Positions 17,738 to 27,002 of a DNA stretch of 64,000 bases are shown piece by piece. Origin of the DNA: Bacteriovoracaceae bacterium (GTDB lineage: Bacteria > Bdellovibrionota > Bacteriovoracia > Bacteriovoracales > Bacteriovoracaceae); NCBI GenBank assembly GCA_016784965.1, contig JADHTQ010000008.1, positions 39,043 to 103,042 of the forward strand. Reading direction: 5' to 3'. The notes beneath the pieces were generated by a model. It was not told the origin of the DNA and ran no database searches. It saw only the letters and a program-made list of their open reading frames with translations. A program made the position numbers and the translations under genes. Positions within the stretch are counted from its first letter, which is position 1; the number at the start of each line of letters is the position of its first letter.

Positions 17738-18238
17738 ATGAATTCTAAGGATGAGATTTTTGAGCTGGTAGACGAGGAGGGAAATGTAGTTGGTCAGGCA
17801 CCCAGAGCTGACTGCCATAAAAATCCAGAATTATTACATCGTGCCATTCACGTTTTAATTTGGACTAGCGATGGAGAGTTGTGGCTACAGAGGCGCTCTC
17901 CAAACAAGGACATTCAACCAAACAAGTGGGATACCTCAGTAGGAGGACACTTTGATCTTGGAGAGACACCGGAGCAAGCGGCAAAAAGAGAGATGAAAGA
18001 GGAGTTGAATATTGAAAATGTTCCTCTGACTTTGGAGTATTCTTATCTTTGGAAGTCCGACAAAGAATCAGAGTTGATATATACCTTTTCAGCAGTTTAT
18101 GACCAAGATGTGACACCAGATTTTGAAGAGGTTATTGAGGCCCGAACGTGGTCACAAGAGGAAATTGAAGAGGCACTTGGTAAAAATATTTTTACCCCAA
18201 ATTTTGAATTAGAATGGCATAAATTTTATAAGATCTAG
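17738..18238 (+). CDS. Nudix hydrolase (YfcD/Idi-like)
   Basis: The ATG at 17738 is preferred over one at 17726 because GGAG lies at 17728-17731. The 166-aa product carries a complete Nudix box (GETPEQAAKREMKEELNIEN, preceded by GGHFDL) and the Idi/YfcD-type N-terminus FELVDEEGNVVG with HRAIHVLIW. Such proteins cleave nucleoside-diphosphate-linked substrates; the YfcD branch resembles isopentenyl-diphosphate isomerase in fold, but the true substrate is not known. It converges with the cNMP-binding gene. Confidence 0.9.
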   Translation: MNSKDEIFELVDEEGNVVGQAPRADCHKNPELLHRAIHVLIWTSDGELWLQRRSPNKDIQPNKWDTSVGGHFDLGETPEQAAKREMKEELNIENVPLTLEYSYLWKSDKESELIYTFSAVYDQDVTPDFEEVIEARTWSQEEIEEALGKNIFTPNFELEWHKFYKI

Positions 18239-18252
18239 GGGGTAGGCAGAGG

Positions 18253-18600
18253 TCAAATTCGCATTTTGGCGGTTGCTTTTCTAAGCCTAGCGGTAAGAGT
18301 ACGCACTAAAACTCGATACCACTTAGGTAACCCCTCCATGAAGGTTTGGAATTTTTCAGCAGGAATTACGTTTAGAACACACTCATCCATGGCCTTAACG
18401 GTGGCCGAGCGGGGGTCTTTATCTAAGAAGGAAATTTCTCCGATTAATTCACCTGGATAAACGGTACCGACTTGTACTTCTTGGTCGCCTTTTGTCTTAT
18501 AAACTGCTAAAACTCCAGATTGTACATAGTACATTTCAGTACTCTCTTCTTTTTCTCTTAGAAGGTATTCACCGACTTTTAAAACTCTTACCTCTCTCAC
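18253..18600 (-). CDS. Stand-alone cyclic nucleotide-binding domain protein
   Basis: A 115-aa protein starting at a GTG at 18600, with GGAGG seven bases upstream. It is a single Crp/Fnr-type beta-roll: LREKEESTEMYYVQSGVLAV, then the phosphate-binding cassette GELIGEISFLDKDPRSATV with its conserved Glu and Arg, then a C-terminal helix. No DNA-binding or effector domain is present. The intact cassette suggests real cAMP or cGMP binding. It may act as a sensor subunit for a partner; no partner is evident beside it. Confidence 0.85.
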   Translation of the reverse strand: MREVRVLKVGEYLLREKEESTEMYYVQSGVLAVYKTKGDQEVQVGTVYPGELIGEISFLDKDPRSATVKAMDECVLNVIPAEKFQTFMEGLPKWYRVLVRTLTARLRKATAKMRI

Positions 18601-18848
18601 TTTGTGACCTCCTAATTTGACTCATTTTAAGTTTACTCAACTAAGATTATTGTAAATATTGCAAATGGGAAAGAAAAAAACAGTGCTGCGGCGCACTTTG
18701 TGTATAGAAATCAGGCGGTTAGGTCCATTTTAATAAGTCGTATTTTTTGGACGACACCCTCATGAAATAGGTTGACCAATTACAGTTAGTGAAAGATTAT
18801 TGTTGAAAAGTTCTTTAATGTTATTTTCTTTAGTGGAGGTTATTACTT

Positions 18849-19361
18849 ATGGTCAAACAGTCTTTGAGAGCGACAGTAGATGAATCATTGGTTAAAGAAT
18901 GGATTGACAAAATCGGCAGGGATTCACCTGCGACAGTTCCTCTTTTGCAAGCGGTACAGTCAGAATACGGATATCTTCCTAGGGCTGCAATGGATTACAT
19001 AGTGGAACATACCAATATATCGGGCGGTCAATTATATGGTGTTGCTACTTTTTATTCACAGTTTCGGCTAAAACCTGTTGGTAGGCACAAAATTAAAGTA
19101 TGTCATGGGACCGCTTGTCACGTCAGAGGCGCTGATCGAGTAAGTACGGCCTTGCGCTTTTCTTTAGATCTTCAAGGTGAAAGTGATACCTCACCAAGTG
19201 GTGGATATACAGTTGAAAATGTAGCTTGTGTTGGTTGTTGTAGCCTGGCCCCTGTAATGGTTATCAACGATGATGTAAAAGGTGATCTTACTGGTGCCTT
19301 GGCCGAGCGAGAGCTAAAAAAACATGCCAGGAAAAACAAGGAAGCAATTGGAGTAAAGTAA
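18849..19361 (+). CDS. NuoE-like [2Fe-2S] subunit of an Stn-type transhydrogenase (StnA-like)
   Basis: A 170-aa thioredoxin-like ferredoxin subunit. Cluster ligands are visible as CHGTAC and CVGCC, the C-x4-C and C-x3-C pattern of NuoE/HydC proteins, following a helical N-terminus that includes GYLPRAAMDYI. The SD is GGAGG before the ATG at 18849. It is the first gene of a five-gene operon, two bases before the NuoF-like gene. In complexes of this class the subunit passes electrons to or from the NADH-binding flavin subunit. There are no other Complex I or hydrogenase genes beside it, so it belongs to a soluble NAD(H)-linked oxidoreductase. Confidence 0.88.
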   Translation: MVKQSLRATVDESLVKEWIDKIGRDSPATVPLLQAVQSEYGYLPRAAMDYIVEHTNISGGQLYGVATFYSQFRLKPVGRHKIKVCHGTACHVRGADRVSTALRFSLDLQGESDTSPSGGYTVENVACVGCCSLAPVMVINDDVKGDLTGALAERELKKHARKNKEAIGVK

Positions 19362-19362
19362 G

Positions 19363-21141
19363 ATGAATGCACAAAATTTTGAAATTATTGTTGGGGCCGG
19401 CACATGTGGAATAGCTGCAGGCTCTCAAGATGTTTATAATGCTTTTAAAGAAAAGTTGCCAAATGCAAACTTGCATTCTGTGGGATGTATTGGAATGTGC
19501 CATAGAGAGGTGTTAGCTCAAATTAAAGTCGATCAAAACCAGTCGTATCTCTATGGAGATTTGACCAAAAAGAATGTGTCGAAAGTGATTGATTACCATA
19601 TGGGGCAAGGAGAGTTGCCACAGGAGCTGCTAATTACAAGTAGTGATGATAAAGAAAAGATCAATGATTATCTGGGAAATCAGACCAGGATTGCTCTTCG
19701 CAATGTTGGTAAGCTCGATCCAACCTCACTTGATGATTACACGGAAAGAGGGGGACACAAGGCCCTTAAAAAAATTCTACAAGATGGCATGACTCCCGAG
19801 CAAGTAATTGAGGAAATTAAAACCTCCGGGCTGCGTGGTCGCGGTGGCGCAGGTTTTCCCACCTTTATGAAATGGCAGTTTGCCAGAAATACAAAGGCAT
19901 CTGAAAAATATTTAATTTGTAATGGTGATGAGGGAGATCCAGGTGCTTTTATGGACCGCTCCTTACTTGAAGGTGACCCTCACAATGTTTTAGAGGGGAT
20001 GTTGGTAGCGGCTTATGCCATCGGTGCAAGTAAAGGCTACGCCTATATTCGTGCAGAGTACCCACTTGCGGTAAAAAACTTTACTAAAGCAATCGAAGAT
20101 GCAACAAAGGCCGGTCTTCTTGGTAAAAATATAATGGGCAGTGACTTTAGCTTTGAAGTAAAAGTAAAACAGGGTGCAGGTGCATTTGTATGTGGTGAAG
20201 AAACGGCCTTAATTGCCTCCATTGAGGGAGAACGTGGTATGCCACGTATTAGACCTCCATTCCCAGCGGTTAAAGGTGTGTTTGAGCGACCTACTATTAT
20301 AAACAATGTAGAGACATTATCTAATCTTCCATGGATTATTGTTCATGGAGGAAAAGAGTACGCGTCTTACGGCACTGAAGATTCAAAAGGCACAAAAGTT
20401 TTTGCTTTGGCCGGGGCCATTAGGCGAGGTGGCTTGGTCGAGATACCAATGGGAATGACCATTAGAGAGGTGTTAGAAAAAGTAGGTGGCGGCTCCAAAA
20501 CAGGGCGCCCACTAAAGGCCGTTCAGCTCGGTGGTCCATCGGGTGGATGTGTTCCTGAAAAACTTTTTGATACTGAAATATCTTATAAAGCAATCAACGC
20601 CACTGGCGCCATTATGGGGTCTGGAGGAATGATTGTAATGGATGATTCGACCTGTATGGTTGATTTGGCAAAATATTTTCTAGATTTTACCCAACTGGAG
20701 TCTTGCGGAAAATGTACCTTTTGTCGCATTGGCACTATTAGGATGAAAGAGATCTTAACTCGGATTTGTGATGGTGAAGGTGTTATGGAAGACATTGATA
20801 CACTTGAGGATCTGGCCGCTAAAATTAAAGACTCAAGTCTTTGTGGCTTGGGGCAAACGGCTCCCAATCCAGTTTTAACAACTTTGAAATATTTTAAGGA
20901 TGAGTATATTGGACACATTCAAGATAAGACCTGTAAGGCCGCTGTGTGCAAAAAACTGATTACCCACACCATTGTGCAAGAAACCTGTATTGCATGTTCT
21001 CTGTGCAAGAAAGGTTGTCCCGTTGATGCGATTACTGGGCAACCCAAAAAACTGGGAACGTTTAAAATTAATCAAGAAACCTGTATTAACTGTGGTATGT
21101 GTGTAGAGGTTTGTAGAGATGATTCAATTTTGGTGAAATGA
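19363..21141 (+). CDS. NuoF-like NADH:flavin subunit with ferredoxin domains (StnB-like)
   Basis: A 592-aa protein in three parts. Residues 1-110 form a second thioredoxin-like [2Fe-2S] domain (GAGTCGIAAG, VGCIGMC). Residues about 110-520 are the NuoF core, with GRGGAGFPTFMKW near 160 and CNGDEGDPGAFMDRS for FMN and NADH, and the [4Fe-4S] motif SCGKCTFCRIGT near 447 with SLCGLGQ. The C-terminus carries two [4Fe-4S] ferredoxin motifs, CIACSLCKKGC near 543 and CINCGMCVEVC near 576. This layout occurs in HydB/HndC-type bifurcating enzymes and in StnB. With no hydrogenase catalytic subunit but an NfnB-like partner downstream, the Stn assignment fits best. Confidence 0.88.
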   Translation: MNAQNFEIIVGAGTCGIAAGSQDVYNAFKEKLPNANLHSVGCIGMCHREVLAQIKVDQNQSYLYGDLTKKNVSKVIDYHMGQGELPQELLITSSDDKEKINDYLGNQTRIALRNVGKLDPTSLDDYTERGGHKALKKILQDGMTPEQVIEEIKTSGLRGRGGAGFPTFMKWQFARNTKASEKYLICNGDEGDPGAFMDRSLLEGDPHNVLEGMLVAAYAIGASKGYAYIRAEYPLAVKNFTKAIEDATKAGLLGKNIMGSDFSFEVKVKQGAGAFVCGEETALIASIEGERGMPRIRPPFPAVKGVFERPTIINNVETLSNLPWIIVHGGKEYASYGTEDSKGTKVFALAGAIRRGGLVEIPMGMTIREVLEKVGGGSKTGRPLKAVQLGGPSGGCVPEKLFDTEISYKAINATGAIMGSGGMIVMDDSTCMVDLAKYFLDFTQLESCGKCTFCRIGTIRMKEILTRICDGEGVMEDIDTLEDLAAKIKDSSLCGLGQTAPNPVLTTLKYFKDEYIGHIQDKTCKAAVCKKLITHTIVQETCIACSLCKKGCPVDAITGQPKKLGTFKINQETCINCGMCVEVCRDDSILVK

Positions 21142-21171
21142 TAAACTTGTAAATTTAAAAGAGAGTGATAT

Positions 21172-24042
21172 ATGAGCGATAAAATTAACATAACACTAAA
21201 TGGGGAAGAAATTGCGGTTTCATCTGAAATGACCATTTTAGAGGTCGCAAGAGAAAGAGGAATTGATATCCCCACATTTTGCTATGACCATCGGCTAAAA
21301 CCTTTTGCTAGCTGCTTTGTTTGTACCGTAGAAGTCGAAAAGGCCAGAACACTGCTACCTTCTTGCAGTACCAAAGTAGCACCTGGTATGGTTATTCAAA
21401 GTGATAGTGAAAAAGTAATGAAGACCAGAAAGACATCTTTGGACCTAATGCTTTCAGACCATACAGGTGACTGTCTGGCCCCATGTAAAATAGGGTGTCC
21501 AGCTCAGACAGATGTACAAGGTTATGTGGCCCACATCGCAAATGGTAATTTTAAAGCGGCGACAAAACTTATTAAACAATACCTTGCACTTCCTGTAGTC
21601 TGTGGGACAATCTGCCCCAACCCATGTGAAGCTGAATGTCGAAGAGGGATTGTAGATGATCCAATTGCAATACGTGCCCTGAAACGCTTTGCTGCAGAAT
21701 ATGAACTAGCAGAGGGAGCACACTTACCTCCCACAGCAAAAGACACAGGCAAAAAAGTAGCCGTTATTGGTGGAGGTCCCGCGGGGCTTGCCGCTGCTTA
21801 CTATTTAAGGCAACATGGACATGAGGTTCACCTGCACGAGGCACTGCCTCAGTTGGGAGGAATGACTCGATATGGGATACCCCGATTTCGCCTACCTTGG
21901 GATAAACTGGATGCCGAAATCAAAAGCATTACAGATTTAGGTGTTAACCTGCATATGGGCAGCAAGTGGGGTAGAGACTTTTCTTTAGATGACCTCAAAA
22001 AAGATGGATTTTCTGCGACCTTAATCGCGGTAGGGTCTCATGGTTCAAAATCCATGAGGGTAGAAAATGAAGTAGGTCAAGGCGTTATAGGTGGCGTTGA
22101 TTTTTTAAGAAAAGTGGTGCTTAAAGAAGAGGTTAATGCTGGATCAAAAGTGGCGGTAATTGGTGGCGGAGATGTTGCCATGGATTGTGCCAGAGTGGCA
22201 AAACGTCTTGGTGCCGATGTAAGTTTATTATATAGAAGAACACAAAAAGAGATGCCAGCACTGCTGCACGAGCAACATGAAACCCAGGAAGAAGGGGTGG
22301 AGTTTAGATTTCTCACGGCTCCTGTTGCAGTCGTGCGCGATGACTCTGGCAAGATGAGTGCACTTAGAGTTGAAACCATGGAGCTTGGAGAGCCCGATAG
22401 TTCCGGAAGAAGAAGGCCCGTTCCCATCAAGGGAAGTGCTGAGGATCTTAAGTTTGATCTTGTGATCAGCGCTATCGGACAAGATACCGATCTTACTTGT
22501 CTCGACAAAGAAGATGCCAAACCAGAATTAACAAAATGGAAAACATTTGTTTACGACACTAAAAATATGACCACTCCGATGGAAGGAGTATTTGCGGCGG
22601 GTGACTGTGCTTTTGGTCCCAACACTGTAGTTCAAGCTCTGGGAGAAGGTCGTATTGCTGCAAATGCCATAGACCTTTATTTAAATGGGGCAAAGGTTGA
22701 GTTTAGAGAAGAATATCGAATTTCCAGAGGGGAGCTTAGTGACCTTGATCCCCAAGATTTTATTCCAAAATATGCCAAGCAAGAAAGGGCAAAAGAAACG
22801 GTTTACCCACCAGCACAAAGATTAGCAGATGGTGGTTATGCTCCAACCACGGTGGGATTTACTGATGCACAATCTTTGGCCGAAGCTTCAAAGTGTATTG
22901 AGTGTGGTTGTAATGCCCGTTTTGATTGTGATTTGCGCAATTTTGCTACAGACTATGGTGCTCGTGAAAACCTCTTTCAAGGTGAGCGCCGCAAAGTTGA
23001 GGAGGATAAACGCCACCCACTTATAAAACTAGAGGGTGATAAGTGTATTACTTGTGGCAGTTGTGTCAGAATTTGTAGTGAAAAAAGAGATATATCAGCT
23101 TTAACTTTTGTTCATCGTGGTTTTAAAACTAGAATCGCTCCAAGTTTTAATGACCCTTTACAAAACACAGGTTGTGATGCTTGTGGCATGTGTATTGATG
23201 TCTGTCCAACAGGTGCCATCGCTGAAAATATTGGCAAAAAATATGGCCCATGGCCAAGCACGACCAAGCAAACAATTTGTATCGCTTGCCCAAGAGGATG
23301 TGCTTTAAAAGTCCACTCTTCTTACGGAAAGATTATTAAAATTGAAAGCGTTGAGCCAGGGTTTATCTGTAAAGAGGGACGCTTTGCTCACCACTTGTTT
23401 CACCCAGATGTCAAAACTTCAAAAGTTGATGAAGTAAAGCAGGCACTTGCTGGCTACAAAAATATTGCACTAGTTATCACTCCTCACTCGACACTTGAAG
23501 AGCAATTGGTGGCATCAGAATTTTGTAAAAAGATGAATGCCTCGCTTTTTTATCAGACTGGAGTTAGCGAAACAAATAATAAAAAACCTTACTCAAAGTT
23601 AGAGGGAATGGGCAATGTCGCTTTCTTAAAAAAGCTAGGCGCTAAACCATTCGCTCCTACCGGTGAAATGGACTGTGTTGTTTTGGTAAATGATTACCTA
23701 CAAGCACGTCTTCCCGAGGGGATTGATGCTATTGCAATTTCTCACTTTTTAACAGGTGCAAATGCAAAGTATTCACTGAAGGTCTCATCATTTTTAAATA
23801 CCAATGGAAGTTTTTTAAATGAAAGTGGTGAAATTTTATCCCTTAATAAGATTTCTGATCACTGTAAATGTAAAAGTGCAGGTCCCGTTTTGGCAGAGCT
23901 TGCACAAATTGATTACAATGAATGTACTCTCAACATAAAAAAACAGGCTCAAGATTTAAAACCTGAGCTTATTGAGGTAGCAGAAAGTGCTCATGGCGTG
24001 GCATTTAAACAATATTTAAATGAAATAAACGTAAGCGTATAG
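21172..24042 (+). CDS. NfnB/NuoG-like fusion subunit (StnC-like) of an NADH/NADPH/ferredoxin transhydrogenase
   Basis: A 956-aa multi-domain flavoprotein. In order: a NuoG-type [2Fe-2S] domain (FCYDH ... CFVC ... SC); a GltD/NfnB-type cluster region (CLAPCKIGCPAQTD, CGTICPNPCEAECRRG); an FAD site VAVIGGGPAGLAAAYY near 196; an NADPH site VAVIGGGDVAMD near 327; a second FAD motif GVFAAGDCAFGPNTVVQ; two [4Fe-4S] motifs (TCGSCVRIC near 626, CDACGMCIDVC near 667); and a formate-dehydrogenase-like start, CIACPRGC near 703, followed by only about 240 residues. The molybdopterin domain is therefore truncated and cannot hold a full cofactor site. With its two partners it should move electrons between NADH, NADPH and ferredoxin. 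Confidence 0.87.
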   Translation: MSDKINITLNGEEIAVSSEMTILEVARERGIDIPTFCYDHRLKPFASCFVCTVEVEKARTLLPSCSTKVAPGMVIQSDSEKVMKTRKTSLDLMLSDHTGDCLAPCKIGCPAQTDVQGYVAHIANGNFKAATKLIKQYLALPVVCGTICPNPCEAECRRGIVDDPIAIRALKRFAAEYELAEGAHLPPTAKDTGKKVAVIGGGPAGLAAAYYLRQHGHEVHLHEALPQLGGMTRYGIPRFRLPWDKLDAEIKSITDLGVNLHMGSKWGRDFSLDDLKKDGFSATLIAVGSHGSKSMRVENEVGQGVIGGVDFLRKVVLKEEVNAGSKVAVIGGGDVAMDCARVAKRLGADVSLLYRRTQKEMPALLHEQHETQEEGVEFRFLTAPVAVVRDDSGKMSALRVETMELGEPDSSGRRRPVPIKGSAEDLKFDLVISAIGQDTDLTCLDKEDAKPELTKWKTFVYDTKNMTTPMEGVFAAGDCAFGPNTVVQALGEGRIAANAIDLYLNGAKVEFREEYRISRGELSDLDPQDFIPKYAKQERAKETVYPPAQRLADGGYAPTTVGFTDAQSLAEASKCIECGCNARFDCDLRNFATDYGARENLFQGERRKVEEDKRHPLIKLEGDKCITCGSCVRICSEKRDISALTFVHRGFKTRIAPSFNDPLQNTGCDACGMCIDVCPTGAIAENIGKKYGPWPSTTKQTICIACPRGCALKVHSSYGKIIKIESVEPGFICKEGRFAHHLFHPDVKTSKVDEVKQALAGYKNIALVITPHSTLEEQLVASEFCKKMNASLFYQTGVSETNNKKPYSKLEGMGNVAFLKKLGAKPFAPTGEMDCVVLVNDYLQARLPEGIDAIAISHFLTGANAKYSLKVSSFLNTNGSFLNESGEILSLNKISDHCKCKSAGPVLAELAQIDYNECTLNIKKQAQDLKPELIEVAESAHGVAFKQYLNEINVSV

Positions 24043-24047
24043 CTCTC

Positions 24048-26981
24048 ATGGTAGTAAGATATAAAACATACCAAAGGCTCATGGCCCATCGAGTGCGCGA
24101 GATATTAATTATCTCAAGTCCATATGATGCCTTTATAATGGAAGAAGATGGCGGCTTAATCGAACATGTTTTCATGAAGTTTAGAGGAATCAGTTTGGTT
24201 GAACCACCACGCTTTAGCGTCGTCCCCACTGCTACAGAAGCACTTGCCATGCTTAAAAAACACAGTTTTGACTTGGTTGTTACCATGCCAAGACTGCTTA
24301 GAATGGACACCATTACTTTTGGTAGAGAGATTAAAAAAATACGCCCAGAATGCCCTGTGGTGTTGTTGGTACAAAATGCCAAGGGTTTAGTACAATTTCC
24401 TAGAGTAATGCCTCCAGATAGCATCGACAAAATGTTTTTGTGGTCAGGAGATAGAAACATTCTTTGGACAATCCTCAAATGGCATGAGGATCGCATGAAT
24501 GCACCATACGACACTAAAGATGCGATGGTGCGTGTTTTAATTTTAATCGAGGATTCACCCTATTACTACTCTTCTATTTTGCCCATTCTGTATAAGGCCA
24601 TTGTAGATCAGACCCAAGACGTAATGGATGATAGTTTAAATGAAGAACATCGATTACTAAAACTGAGAGCGCGTACTAAGATCTTGCTGGCAAATAATTA
24701 TGAAGAAGCCATGGCCTTGTATAATAAGTATCGTCCATACCTTTTGGGTATATTCTCTGATACACGTTTTCCCAGGGGAGGCAAGGAGGATGCAGAAGCA
24801 GGCCTTAAATTTTTAAAATTAGTAGGTGATGAGCTTCCCGATCTGCCGCTACTTTTACTTAGTAGTGAAGATAGCAATTATGAAAAGTCTCAATTTTTGA
24901 GAGTTAAGTTTCTTCACAAAAATTCTCATTCTCTACATTTAGATATTAAGAAATTTCTGGTTCGCCATATGGGCTTTGGCGACTTTGTCTTTAAAATGCC
25001 CAATGGTAGAGAGGTCGCGCGCGCAACTAACCTTGGTGATTTAGAAAAGATTCTAGAGACGGTTCCCAAAGAATCTCTGATGTATCATTTAGCACAAAAT
25101 CATTTTTCTAACTGGTTTTTGGCCCGTGGGGAGACCTCACTTGCCACCCACTTTAGAGTGCAAAAATATTCTGCTTACTCTTCAATGGAGCTCATTAGAT
25201 CTTCACTGATGAGGGTGTTAACAAATAAAAGAATATCTCGTCTAAGAGGTGAGGTGCTTGCATTTAATCCCCTTGAATTTGATTTAGAAAGTGCTTTCAT
25301 GAAAATGGGAGACGGCTCACTGGGGGGTAAGGCCCGTGGCTTGGCCTTTATGAGCAAATTTTTACAAAGAAACATGAAGAGGTTTGATAAATTTAAAAAC
25401 ATGAAAGTTACAATTCCTCGGACCTTAGTTTTAACAACAGATATCTATGATCAATTTATTGAAGAAAATGATCTTTTAACTTTTTCTCACGACGTTTGCG
25501 ACAATGAAGTAATCGCCAGAAGGTTTGTAGAGGCCTCTACACCAGAGCGTCTGATTGAGAATTTAAGACCATTTATAAAAGAGGTGAAATTCCCGCTTGC
25601 AGTGCGCTCTTCGAGCTTACTAGAAGATAGTAGAGATGATCCCTATGCCGGAATCTATACAACCTACATGTTGCCTAATAACCACCCATCAGATGACGAA
25701 CGCTTAAATAAGCTCACAACTGCGATTAAGCTAGTGTTTGCTTCCATCTTTTTTGAAGGCTCTAAAGCTTATTCAAAAAGTACTCAACACCGAGTAGAAG
25801 AGGAAAAAATGGCGGTTATTATTCAGCAGGTTATCGGTAATCGTCATGGCAATTATTTCTACCCGGATATTTCTGGTACAGCACAATCTCACAATTTCTA
25901 TCCACTTGCTCATATGCGTTCTAACGAAGGCATTGCCAATATTTCTATGGGCCTTGGAAAGATTGTAGTAGAGGGGGGGGAGACACTGCGCTTTTCACCC
26001 AAATATCCGCAAAATTTGGCCCAATTTTCTAGTGTTGATGACATGTTAAGTAATGCTCAAAAACACTTTTATGCCATAAAAATGGATTCAGAGCCAAACA
26101 CAGATCAATTATGTATTGGCGAAGAGGCCAATCTAGAAAAAAGAGATGTCTTTGATGCTCGCTCTGAAAAGCCCTTGCAAATGCTTGCTAGTACCTATAT
26201 GTCTAACGATCATGTTGTTCGAGACTATTTTTCAAAAGATGGACTGCCCATTTTAACCTTTGCAAGTATATTAAAATATCAAAAAATTCCTCTTCCAGAA
26301 GTTTTAGCTACAATGATTAAAATTTGTAAAGACGGTTTTGGCTCAGACCTAGAGCTAGAATTTGCAGTTAATTTAAGTTCAGATTTAGAAAATGAAGTAC
26401 ATGAGTTTGCCCTCCTACAAGCCAGACCCATGACGACTCAATATGAAAATTTACACGTGAATATATCTAAAAAAGATAAAGAAAAGGCAATCTGTTTTTC
26501 AACCAGTGCTTTAGGCAGAGGCGTAAATTGCGAAATGCAAGACATAATATTTGTTAAGCCTGATACTTTTTCATCCCTACATACTCTGCAAATTGCCTCT
26601 GAAATATCTAAGTATAACGCTGAGCTCTTAAGAGAGAATAGGAAATTCCTATTAGTTGGACCTGGGCGTTGGGGATCTTCTGATCACTGTTTGGGAGTGC
26701 CCGTTTCTTGGCATGATATCTCAGGTGTAGGGGCCATTATTGAAGCTGCGACAGATAACTTTAGGGTTGATCCTTCCCAGGGAACACACTTTTTCCAAAA
26801 CCTAACATCTCTGCGCATAAGTTACATGACGATATATGGGCCAGGTGATTTTATTCATTGGGATTGGTTTGAAAGCCTTGACTTTATCAAGGAAACGAAC
26901 TTTACACGTCACATCAGGACCAATTCGCCAATAACTATAAAAATTAATGGAAAAAAGAATCATGGAGTGTTACAAATATAA
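24048..26981 (+). CDS. PEP/pyruvate-binding (PEP synthase N-domain) protein with two receiver-like domains
   Basis: A 977-aa protein five bases downstream of the transhydrogenase. Residues about 20-130 and 160-310 look like degenerate response-regulator receivers: ILIISSPYDAF, and RVLILIEDSPYYYSS with the Asp-bearing FSDTRFPRGG and a KNS lysine region. From about 425 there is an ATP-grasp domain of the PEP synthase/PPDK type: GGKARGLAFM near 426, PLAVRSSSLLEDSRDDPYAG near 517, AVIIQQVIG, and LLQARPM near 790. The swivelling phospho-His domain and the PEP-binding barrel are absent, so it is not a complete PEP synthase. A role as a regulatory kinase of the operon is conceivable; function unknown. 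Confidence 0.8.
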   Translation: MVVRYKTYQRLMAHRVREILIISSPYDAFIMEEDGGLIEHVFMKFRGISLVEPPRFSVVPTATEALAMLKKHSFDLVVTMPRLLRMDTITFGREIKKIRPECPVVLLVQNAKGLVQFPRVMPPDSIDKMFLWSGDRNILWTILKWHEDRMNAPYDTKDAMVRVLILIEDSPYYYSSILPILYKAIVDQTQDVMDDSLNEEHRLLKLRARTKILLANNYEEAMALYNKYRPYLLGIFSDTRFPRGGKEDAEAGLKFLKLVGDELPDLPLLLLSSEDSNYEKSQFLRVKFLHKNSHSLHLDIKKFLVRHMGFGDFVFKMPNGREVARATNLGDLEKILETVPKESLMYHLAQNHFSNWFLARGETSLATHFRVQKYSAYSSMELIRSSLMRVLTNKRISRLRGEVLAFNPLEFDLESAFMKMGDGSLGGKARGLAFMSKFLQRNMKRFDKFKNMKVTIPRTLVLTTDIYDQFIEENDLLTFSHDVCDNEVIARRFVEASTPERLIENLRPFIKEVKFPLAVRSSSLLEDSRDDPYAGIYTTYMLPNNHPSDDERLNKLTTAIKLVFASIFFEGSKAYSKSTQHRVEEEKMAVIIQQVIGNRHGNYFYPDISGTAQSHNFYPLAHMRSNEGIANISMGLGKIVVEGGETLRFSPKYPQNLAQFSSVDDMLSNAQKHFYAIKMDSEPNTDQLCIGEEANLEKRDVFDARSEKPLQMLASTYMSNDHVVRDYFSKDGLPILTFASILKYQKIPLPEVLATMIKICKDGFGSDLELEFAVNLSSDLENEVHEFALLQARPMTTQYENLHVNISKKDKEKAICFSTSALGRGVNCEMQDIIFVKPDTFSSLHTLQIASEISKYNAELLRENRKFLLVGPGRWGSSDHCLGVPVSWHDISGVGAIIEAATDNFRVDPSQGTHFFQNLTSLRISYMTIYGPGDFIHWDWFESLDFIKETNFTRHIRTNSPITIKINGKKNHGVLQI

Positions 26982-27002
26982 CAATAATAACTGGAGGTGC
27001 AT

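Noticed and set aside
21172..24042. Formate dehydrogenase alpha subunit
   Set aside because: Only the N-terminal cluster of the molybdopterin domain is present; the catalytic Cys/Sec region and cofactor-binding domains are missing.
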